64,000 bases of DNA from DATFQE01 sp963733845 (lineage in GTDB: Bacteria; Actinomycetota; Thermoleophilia; Gaiellales; Gaiellaceae), in NCBI GenBank assembly GCA_963733845.1, contig CAVTEM010000007.1:1116001-1180000 (forward strand), in the 5' to 3' direction. Of this stretch, positions 17,013-22,820 are shown piece after piece. Positions within the stretch are counted from its first letter, which is position 1. Each line of letters starts with the position of its first letter. Below the pieces are notes generated by a model that saw only the letters and a program-made list of their open reading frames with translations, made no database searches and was not told where the DNA came from. The translations under genes were made by a program, and so were the position numbers.

Positions 17013-18596
17013 TCAGGGGCGAATCGACCAGGTAAAGCGTGTGAGTGCCGCCGGCGGAGCCAGCCCGCCGGGGCGTAGGCCGCGGCGGACGAGCAGCACG
17101 GGCGGAGTGGCTTCTCGGGCGAGCCTGAGGCGGGCAGCGCCGAGACCCTCGCGATGCCACCTCGTCGACAGGCCGACGACGAGCAGGCTCGCGTCGCGGC
17201 TCGCTTCCAGCATGCCCTCCTCACCGGGCTGGGTCAGCAGCGGCTCGGCCGAGATGCCGAGAACGCGCTGGACTGCAAGCGCGCCGTGCGAGAGCAGGCG
17301 GCTTGCGTCGCGTTTGCCGTGCTCCGGGATCGCGGCGGCACCCGCCAGCCGCAGCGGCCGCCCTGTCGCGCGGGCGAACCAGGCGCCGAGCTCGACCGCC
17401 GCCCAGTCGTGCTCTGCGCCTCCGAACGGCACGAGCACGGGGCCGTCCGACGTCGCCTCCCGCGGAACGAGTAGGGCGACATCGCAGGGCGTCTCCGCGA
17501 GGAGAGCGGCGAGTTGCTCGTCGGGGGCTCCTTCGGCGAGAAGCCCATCCGGTGCGCCGGCGAGCAGGAGCTCGACGTCGAGATCGGTAGCCAGCCGGGC
17601 AAGCTCCTCCCCCGGCGCCGTCGCCGTGAAGGAGGCGGCACGGGCGACAACACCGCGAGCTTCGAGGGCAGATCGGCGCTCCTCGAGCCACGTCGACGCC
17701 GTGCCGAGCTGCGCCCCGTCGGAGACCAATCTGGCCAGCACGACGACGCGAGGCCGGTCCCGTACCAGCGGCTCCGCGGTTGCCAGCAACGCCTCGACGT
17801 GCGTCTCATCGTCGAGTGCGACGAGGATCGACCGTTCTGCCGGTGCCGACGCTTCGAGCTCCAGCTCGGGGTCCTGGCGAAGAATCGCCTGCTCGAGCTC
17901 CTGAAGCGCAGGGCTCGGCTCGATTCCGAGCTCGTCGACGAGCGACCGGCGCGTGTCCTGATAGACGGCGAGGGCCTCGGCCTGCCTGCCCGACCGGTAC
18001 AGCGCGGTCATCAGACACATCCGCAGGTGCTCGCGGAGCGGGTGCTCGGCGACGAGTGCCTCGAGCTCTGCGATCAGCTCGTCGTGGCGCCCGAGCGCGA
18101 GGTCGGCATCGACTCGCAGCTCGACCGCCGCCAGCCTGACCTCCTCGAGCCGGGCGATCGCGGCCTGCGCGAAGTTCTCGTAGGCAAAGTCCGCGAGCGC
18201 CGGGCCCCGCCAGAGCGAGAGCGCGTCGCGCAGCCGTGCCGACGCCTCCGCGGTCCGACCGCCGCCGAGCAAGCCTCTGCCCTCGTCCACCAGCCGCTCG
18301 AAGCGATGGAGATCCAGGTCGTCGGGCTGGACCCTGAGGACGTAGCCGGGGGCCCTGGTCTCCAGCACGTCCTGCGGCAGCGCCTTCCGGAGCCGCGAGA
18401 CGTTGACCCGCAGCGCACCGTCGGCCCGCTCGGGAGAGTCCTCCCCCCAGAGCTCGTCGATCAGGCGGTCACTAGGAACGACCTCGTTGTGACGGAGCAG
18501 GAGCACGGCCAGTAGGGCGCGCGGCTTCTGCCCGCCCAGTGAGACCTCGCCGCCCTCGTCCCACACCTCGAGCGGCCCCAGGATCCGAAACTCCAT
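17013..18596 (-). CDS. SARP transcription factor fused to USP-like domains
   Basis: 527 aa. Residues 1-95 are an OmpR/SARP winged helix (MEFRILGPLEV, LGGQKPRALLAVLLL, WGEDSPERADGALRVNVSRL). Residues 95-245 are the bacterial transcriptional activation domain (LWRGPALADFAYENFAQ, RMCLMTALYRSGRQAEALAV, ELGIEPSPAL). Instead of the NB-ARC/TPR part of AfsR, the C-terminal half holds two universal-stress-protein-like segments: SILVALDDETHVEALL..., then VLVPFGGAEHDWAAVELGAW ending SLLVVGLSTRWHREGLG. SARPs activate genes by binding 11-bp-spaced direct repeats near the -35; such repeats lie in the divergent promoter region (18632-18653) and twice more downstream. The USP part may sense nucleotides or stress. 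It converges with the kinase gene. Confidence 0.88.
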   Translation of the reverse strand: MEFRILGPLEVWDEGGEVSLGGQKPRALLAVLLLRHNEVVPSDRLIDELWGEDSPERADGALRVNVSRLRKALPQDVLETRAPGYVLRVQPDDLDLHRFERLVDEGRGLLGGGRTAEASARLRDALSLWRGPALADFAYENFAQAAIARLEEVRLAAVELRVDADLALGRHDELIAELEALVAEHPLREHLRMCLMTALYRSGRQAEALAVYQDTRRSLVDELGIEPSPALQELEQAILRQDPELELEASAPAERSILVALDDETHVEALLATAEPLVRDRPRVVVLARLVSDGAQLGTASTWLEERRSALEARGVVARAASFTATAPGEELARLATDLDVELLLAGAPDGLLAEGAPDEQLAALLAETPCDVALLVPREATSDGPVLVPFGGAEHDWAAVELGAWFARATGRPLRLAGAAAIPEHGKRDASRLLSHGALAVQRVLGISAEPLLTQPGEEGMLEASRDASLLVVGLSTRWHREGLGAARLRLAREATPPVLLVRRGLRPGGLAPPAALTRFTWSIRP

Positions 18597-18631
18597 CTGC
18601 CTGGTCTGGAGACGCTAACAGCTGTTGCCGG

Positions 18632-18666
18632 CCTGAAACGGGCCTGAAACGGACCGGGCCGATCAT
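18632..18666 (+). promoter_or_regulatory. tandem SARP box and promoter of the 141-aa exported protein
   Basis: CCTGAAACGGG (18632-18642) is followed without gap by CCTGAAACGGA (18643-18653), an exact 11-base period. After 7 bases comes GATCAT (18661-18666), a possible -10. The ATG is 57 bases after the second unit. It lies between the divergent SARP gene and its likely target, so it may also serve autoregulation. Confidence 0.65.
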
Positions 18667-18710
18667 CGACTTCGACAGACGAGTTCTCTCGACAGCAAAG
18701 GAGGCAAGTC

Positions 18711-19136
18711 ATGAACTCCACCAAGACCACGATTCGCCGACTCGCCAGCACGGTCGGTGTCGCGTTGATCGCACTCGCGCTCGCAGCGGGCGCGGCCGGA
18801 GCCTCTCAGGTGAGCGGCACCCGCGGGGCGGAGGAATTCACCCCCGGCGTGACGGACTTCCCGAGCAGGCTCTGGGAACCAGCCGAGCGAACGGCCGGGG
18901 AGTTCGTCCCCGGCGTGACCGACTTCCCGAGCAGGTTCGGTGAGGCCGGCGAGCGGGCGGCCGAGGCGCGGCTCGCCCAGCTCTCAGAGCAGGGCCCGCC
19001 GGTCTACGTTCGGGCCGAGGCGAGTGGATTCGACTGGAGTGCCGGGGCGACCGGCGCCATCGCGGCCACGCTCTTGCTCCTCGGCGCGGCGCTTGTGGTT
19101 CGAACGGCGAGGCGCAGTCGCGTCGCGCTCGGCTGA
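18711..19136 (+). CDS. small exported repeat protein with C-terminal membrane anchor
   Basis: 141 aa, unrecognised. AAAGGAGG precedes ATG 18711. A signal peptide (residues 1-31, ending AGAAGAS) is followed by two near-identical units EFTPGVTDFPSRLWE and EFVPGVTDFPSRFGE about 24 residues apart. The C-terminus carries a hydrophobic helix (GAIAATLLLLGAALVV) and RTARRSR, so the protein is probably anchored with the repeats outside. It is divergent from the SARP gene with a tandem SARP box in between. By position it is the counterpart of afsS in Streptomyces, whose product also has short repeats, but no sequence similarity is claimed and AfsS is cytoplasmic. Confidence 0.7.
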   Translation: MNSTKTTIRRLASTVGVALIALALAAGAAGASQVSGTRGAEEFTPGVTDFPSRLWEPAERTAGEFVPGVTDFPSRFGEAGERAAEARLAQLSEQGPPVYVRAEASGFDWSAGATGAIAATLLLLGAALVVRTARRSRVALG

Positions 19137-19144
19137 ACGCCACC

Positions 19145-19207
19145 TGGGGTCAGGTCTTGCATTGCTACATCCGCCGGCGCACCGGCGGATTGCAAGACCT
19201 GACCCCA
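19145..19207. repeat. 63-base REP-like palindrome
   Basis: Perfect 17-base outer arms beginning TGGGGTCAGGTCTTGCA (19145-19161) and closing 19191-19207, with a nested ATCCGCCGG / CCGGCGGAT hairpin (19169-19190). A diverged copy is at 62294-62355. It resembles the GGTCAGGTCTTGCA palindromes mobilised by REP-associated (Y1) transposases; no transposase is in the window. It also ends the upstream gene. Confidence 0.7.
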
Positions 19208-19334
19208 CGAGCACCGCGCCGGCGCTTGCGCGCCCGACCGAGTCGCGAGCCTGACGCTGCATGTGTCACGGCGGTCAACGACGGCGCCGCCTTCGCCTCC
19301 TACCGTCAACTCATCGAGTGAAAAGGAGGCCATC

Positions 19335-19670
19335 ATGAAAATCGACACCAGCAAGCGTCGCCGGGCGGTCATCGTCGCGATTGCCGCGCTCGGCCTCGTC
19401 GGCGCTGGAGGAGTCGCCGTCACGGGCGACGCCTCCGCAGTGAGGTCCGACGAGACCGTCGCCCCGCCCGGTACGTCCGAGACGTACGTGGACATGCGGG
19501 AGGACGGTTCGTATTACGACCCGTCCCTCGGGCGGCGCGTCTCTCCCAGGCTGCTTTGGCCATACGAGACGGGCGCCGTCGCCGGCACGTCCGAGACGTA
19601 CGTGGACATGCGGGAGGACGGTTCCTATTACGACCCGTCCCTCGGGCGACGAGTCTCCCCGGCCAGATAG
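19335..19670 (+). CDS. small exported protein with two 26-residue tandem repeats
   Basis: 111 aa, unrecognised. AAAAGGAGG precedes ATG 19335. A basic start KIDTSKRRR and a hydrophobic stretch make a signal peptide ending near GDASA. The mature part consists of two identical 26-residue units, each containing GTSETYVDMREDG and SYYDPSLGRRVSP, separated by about 12 residues (RLLWPYETGAVA). The DNA copies (from 19471 and from 19586) differ at a few silent sites, so the repeat is under protein-level constraint or recently duplicated. It lies between SARP-box genes, but I see no clear 11-bp repeat in front of it. Precursor of a peptide or a wall protein are both possible. Confidence 0.65.
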   Translation: MKIDTSKRRRAVIVAIAALGLVGAGGVAVTGDASAVRSDETVAPPGTSETYVDMREDGSYYDPSLGRRVSPRLLWPYETGAVAGTSETYVDMREDGSYYDPSLGRRVSPAR

Positions 19671-19691
19671 CCCTGCCGTTGCAGGGATTGT

Positions 19692-19713
19692 CCGATACCG
19701 AGCCGATACCGGC
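19692..19713 (+). promoter_or_regulatory. tandem 11-bp SARP-box-like repeat
   Basis: CCGATACCGAG (19692-19702) then CCGATACCGGC (19703-19713), again an exact 11-base period, 89 bases before ATG 19803. The unit differs from CCTGAAACGGA but keeps CC...A.C.GG. No clear -10 at the expected distance. Confidence 0.45.
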
Positions 19714-19802
19714 AATGACCACACCGGCACCGGATCGTGGGCGCCGCCGCCGAGCCTCCTTGGCGAAGAGCCGCAACGGGCGGCTCGGACAAGGAGGCGA
19801 CC

Positions 19803-20012
19803 ATGAAGTCCACCACGACCACGATCCGCCGGCTCGGCTGCACCGCCGCTCTCGCGCTCGCGACGCTCGTCGCAGTCGGAGGCTCCGGTGCGGCGGCCGG
19901 CAAGGCGGCGGTCTGCAACGCACCGGCACAGGCCTGCATGACCGACGCCGCGTACCGCGCGCTGCTGATCCGCAGCCTCGCGCTCAACCGCAACTACGGC
20001 CTGGGCGAGTAG
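19803..20012 (+). CDS. small exported protein, 69 aa
   Basis: AAGGAGG precedes ATG 19803. The N-terminus (MKSTTTTIRRLGCTAALALATLVAVGG) is similar to that of the 141-aa protein, MNSTKTTIRRLASTVGVALI, suggesting a shared signal peptide origin. The mature part has two Cys (VCNAPAQACM) and ends with ALLIRSLALNRNYGLGE, a short amphipathic segment of a type often seen in small exported proteins of this group of organisms. Function is unknown. An 11-bp tandem repeat stands upstream and another downstream, so it is probably part of the SARP regulon. Confidence 0.65.
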   Translation: MKSTTTTIRRLGCTAALALATLVAVGGSGAAAGKAAVCNAPAQACMTDAAYRALLIRSLALNRNYGLGE

Positions 20013-20027
20013 GCCGGCTGTATCTGG

Positions 20028-20062
20028 CCTGAAACGGACCTGAAACCGACCGGCTCGACGAT
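20028..20062 (+). promoter_or_regulatory. tandem SARP box before the haloperoxidase unit
   Basis: CCTGAAACGGA (20028-20038) and CCTGAAACCGA (20039-20049) in exact 11-base register, 7 bases, then GACGAT (20057-20062) as possible -10. Unit sequence and spacing to the -10 match the box at 18632-18666. Confidence 0.65.
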
Positions 20063-20098
20063 GCGACAAACCAGCAAGGGGTCTGGGAAGGAGGCGTC

Positions 20099-20155
20099 AT
20101 GAAGCGACCGAGCTGTGCCCGACTTTCGACACGCCTATTCAGGAGGTTCCCATGA
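20099..20155 (+). CDS. 18-codon leader ORF coupled to the haloperoxidase gene
   Basis: AAGGAGG (20088-20094) stands before ATG 20099. The ORF encodes a basic peptide (MKRPSCARLSTRLFRRFP) and ends in TGA 20153-20155, overlapping ATG 20152 of the next gene as ATGA. The AGGAGG of that gene (20141-20146) lies inside the ORF, so translation of the leader would open or couple it. It is too short for independent proof of coding. Confidence 0.5.
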   Translation: MKRPSCARLSTRLFRRFP

Positions 20156-21462
20156 CTCGCAGTACCCGGCTCGCGCTCTTTGCGTGCGCCATAGCAACCG
20201 CGATCCTTGGCGCGCCGGCCGTTGCGCAGGCTGACGTCGTCAAGGATTGGAACGCCATCGCGCAGGCCGAGACGCTCCTGCTCCGGCCGACCGCCCACGG
20301 CCAGACCCGTGGGATCGCGATGGTCCAGGGCGCGGTCTACGACGCGGTCAACGCGATCGACCGCGGCCATCAGCCGTACCTCGTCGACCTCGACGACGTC
20401 GGGGCCCAGCCGTGGGTGTCGCAGGATGCGGCCGCCGCGACGGCGGCCCACCGCGTGCTCAAGGCGATCACGCCGGTTGCCCGCCATGCCGGGCTCGACA
20501 CGGCCTACACCACCACGTTGGCGGGGATCCCGGACGGGCCGATCGAGCAGGGAGGCGTCGCTGCAGGCGAGGCCGCTGCCGCCGCGATGATCGACGCGCG
20601 GATGGGCGACGGGTTCATGACGGCGTTCACGCCGACCATCGGGACGGATGCGGGCGACTGGCGGCCGATCGGCTGGCCGGCCACTCCGGCGTTCGACCCC
20701 GACGGCTACGTCGGGAACATGAAGCCGTTCCTGATCAAGAGCCCTTCGCAGTTCCGCTCGAAGGGGCCGTACGCGCTCACGAGCAAGAAGTACGCGAGGG
20801 ACTTCAATGAGGTGAAGGAGCTCGGGGCGCTGAACAGCTCCACGCGTACGGCAGACGAGACGGCCGCCGCGGTCTTCTGGCAGTTCGCCCCGATCGCGCT
20901 CTGGAACCCGCTCATGCGGGATCTCGCCGATCGGTACGACCTCGACACGGCCGACCAGGCCCGCCTCTACGGGATGGTCAACCTCGCGGCAGCAGACGGT
21001 GCGATCGCCTGCTGGAACGACAAGTACCACTGGAGCTTCTGGCGTCCGATTGCGGCGATCCGCGAGGCGGACACCGACGGCAACCGGAGGACGATCGCCG
21101 ATCCGAGCTGGGAGCCGCTCTTCGCGGCGGCGACCGCGACGACCCCGCCGCTGGGGACGCCGCCGTTCCCGGACCACCCGTCGGGCCACGGCTGCCTGAG
21201 TGGGGCGGTCCTGAACACGATGGCCGACTTCTTCGGCACCGACAAGGTCGAGATCACGGTGGTCTCGGGTCGTTCCCTGAACGGCGTGCCGATCCCGCCA
21301 CGGACGTTCAAGCGCTTCTCGGACGCGAAGGACGAGATCATCGAGGCGCGCATCTGGGGCGGGATCCACTTCCGCAACGCGGATGTGCAGGGAACGGTGA
21401 TCGGCAAGAAGGTCGCGAAGTACCTCCGCAAGCACTACTTCCGGCCTCTGCACTGCCGCTGA
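20152..21462 (+). CDS. exported vanadium-dependent haloperoxidase / PAP2 family
   Basis: 436 aa, signal peptide ending about residue 27 (AVAQA). The vanadate/phosphate pocket is complete: KYHWSFWRP (Lys and Arg, near 290), PDHPSGHGCLSGA (Ser-Gly-His, near 340) and EARIWGGIHFRNAD (Arg and His, near 400). The family oxidises halides with H2O2 to hypohalous acid outside the cell, or acts as an acid phosphatase; the WRP and PSGH contexts are haloperoxidase-like, but activity cannot be told from sequence. It is preceded by an 18-codon coupled ORF and a tandem SARP box, and followed by a strong terminator, so it closes the SARP-linked block. Confidence 0.88.
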   Translation: MTRSTRLALFACAIATAILGAPAVAQADVVKDWNAIAQAETLLLRPTAHGQTRGIAMVQGAVYDAVNAIDRGHQPYLVDLDDVGAQPWVSQDAAAATAAHRVLKAITPVARHAGLDTAYTTTLAGIPDGPIEQGGVAAGEAAAAAMIDARMGDGFMTAFTPTIGTDAGDWRPIGWPATPAFDPDGYVGNMKPFLIKSPSQFRSKGPYALTSKKYARDFNEVKELGALNSSTRTADETAAAVFWQFAPIALWNPLMRDLADRYDLDTADQARLYGMVNLAAADGAIACWNDKYHWSFWRPIAAIREADTDGNRRTIADPSWEPLFAAATATTPPLGTPPFPDHPSGHGCLSGAVLNTMADFFGTDKVEITVVSGRSLNGVPIPPRTFKRFSDAKDEIIEARIWGGIHFRNADVQGTVIGKKVAKYLRKHYFRPLHCR

Positions 21463-21475
21463 GGCAGCAGCAATC

Positions 21476-21506
21476 GAAGGAAGGCCCGCACCGCGGGCCT
21501 TCCTTC
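21476..21506 (+). terminator. terminator of the haloperoxidase gene
   Basis: Perfect GAAGGAAGGCCCGC / GCGGGCCTTCCTTC stem with ACC loop, 14 bases after the stop; the 3' side is moderately T-rich. Confidence 0.85.
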
Positions 21507-21530
21507 ATGTCTGGCAAGAGCAGCTCGGGC

Positions 21531-21938
21531 CTAGCCCGACTCCTGGGTGAGCCCGATCAGGTTCCCGTCCGGGGCTCTGAGGACCGCCAGCCGGCCGCCC
21601 GGGACGTCCACGATGCCGGTCGCAGGGTCGCCGTTCGTGACCTCGGCCGTGCCGAGCTCGGCGAGTGAACCGTCCGCGATCTCACCGAGCGGAGTCGCCC
21701 CGCGAGCAACGAGCGCGCGGTGGGCGTCTGCGACGTCGTCGACCTTCCAGAACACGAGCGGGTGGTCGACCCAGGGAAGGGCCGTCAGCCCGACCTCGAC
21801 GCCGTCGCCGCTGAAGACGGCGAAGTCGTCGCCGACGAACGCGGGCTCCCGGCCCAGCATCGCAGTCCACGCTGCGACTCCCGCATCGAGGTCGCGTGCC
21901 GGGAACACGACGTTCGCGAAGCCCTTCAGCTCACCCAT
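21531..21938 (-). CDS. VOC / glyoxalase family protein
   Basis: 135 aa from ATG 21938. It shows the two beta-alpha-beta-beta-beta halves of the VOC fold: ANVVFPARDLDAGVAAWTAML with DDFAVFSGDGVEVGLT, then HPLVFWKVDDVADAHRALVARGA with VDVPGGRLAVLRAPDGNLIGL. The second half ends with the family's PDGN.xGL. Metal ligands are not all recognisable, so it may be an enzyme, a resistance-like binding protein or a metal-free member. It converges on the haloperoxidase gene across a terminator. Confidence 0.78.
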   Translation of the reverse strand: MGELKGFANVVFPARDLDAGVAAWTAMLGREPAFVGDDFAVFSGDGVEVGLTALPWVDHPLVFWKVDDVADAHRALVARGATPLGEIADGSLAELGTAEVTNGDPATGIVDVPGGRLAVLRAPDGNLIGLTQESG

Positions 21939-22117
21939 GGCCGGTCTTCTATCAGCAGGCCCAGCATGAGTGGGCCGATCGTCACGGCACCGCCGTCGGG
22001 CTCGCCGACCTCGAGCAGGCGGCGCAGGTGCTTCGCCGCATCCGCGGGGACCCGCGCGCAGCGCGCCGAGTCTGGGACTGCAAGCCGGGATCGTCGGCTG
22101 AACGGTGGGTCGTCGAG
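21926..22117 (-). pseudogene. possible C-terminal gene remnant upstream of the VOC gene
   Basis: A minus-strand frame without start codon runs from 22117 to a TGA at 21926-21928. It includes ADAAKHLRRLLEVGEPDGG and ends LMLGLLIEDRPWVS, protein-like in composition, and it overlaps the VOC start by 13 bases as translationally coupled genes do. Family not recognised. Confidence 0.25.
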
Positions 22118-22687
22118 TCAACTTGCATCATTGCGAGTGACAACCTCGATGATGCGCGCCTTTAGGTTGGTCGGATCGCAGCGTTTCGCGCCCAGTCCTT
22201 CGAGACCAAGCGGTTTGATCGTTTTGATCGCAGGCTCTGCGCGTTCGACGCTTTCCTTCGAGAGGACGTAGAAGTGCCAGCCTTTGTCGATGTCCTTGCC
22301 CTCGTGACGAGCGAACACGAAGACGTCGCAGTGGTAACCGCGACCGAGGTCTTCGAACTTTTCATCCCGGCCTTTCTTCGGACCATCTACCTCCCAGGAG
22401 GCGGGGATGATCTTGTCCGGCCATCGTGCGATGCGCTCACCCGAACACTTGATTTGGATACGGACGGGCCGCTGCCACCCCGCAAGCGGCATATTCACGT
22501 CCCATGCACAGTTCGGGTTCAGGATCATTTCACCATCGACGAGCTTGGCGATGATCGATTCGACGAACACAGCCCTCACACGGGCGTGCAGGCCCCAGAT
22601 CCTCGCCTCGGTGACCTGACGATGAACGTCCATTGCGCCGTCAAAGACACCTGGCGGGAGCGGTTGCTTCGCTTCGTTGACAGACAT
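22118..22687 (-). CDS. hypothetical protein, PD-(D/E)XK nuclease-like core
   Basis: 189 aa from ATG 22687 (a GTG three bases earlier is equally possible). GAGGGG lies about 14 bases upstream. The central part reads ILNPNCAWDVNM, then RPVRIQIKCSG: an Asp on one strand and QIK on the next, spaced as in PD-(D/E)XK endonuclease folds, followed by CDVFVFARHEGKD and WHFYVLSKES, which look like core strands. There is no modification methylase next to it. Codon usage is less GC-biased than in neighbours, which hints at transfer. Nuclease function is a guess; the gene itself is likely real. Confidence 0.55.
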   Translation of the reverse strand: MSVNEAKQPLPPGVFDGAMDVHRQVTEARIWGLHARVRAVFVESIIAKLVDGEMILNPNCAWDVNMPLAGWQRPVRIQIKCSGERIARWPDKIIPASWEVDGPKKGRDEKFEDLGRGYHCDVFVFARHEGKDIDKGWHFYVLSKESVERAEPAIKTIKPLGLEGLGAKRCDPTNLKARIIEVVTRNDAS

Positions 22688-22820
22688 CACGCGTGACCCC
22701 TCGGCGATGAGCGTCACGATGATGCCAACCGTACGCTCTCGGCTCCTACTAGAGCGATCGCGACGGTGATGCGCCGCCACGGCCTCACTCCTGCGCCCTG
22801 ACCGCCAGGCTCGAAGGACG

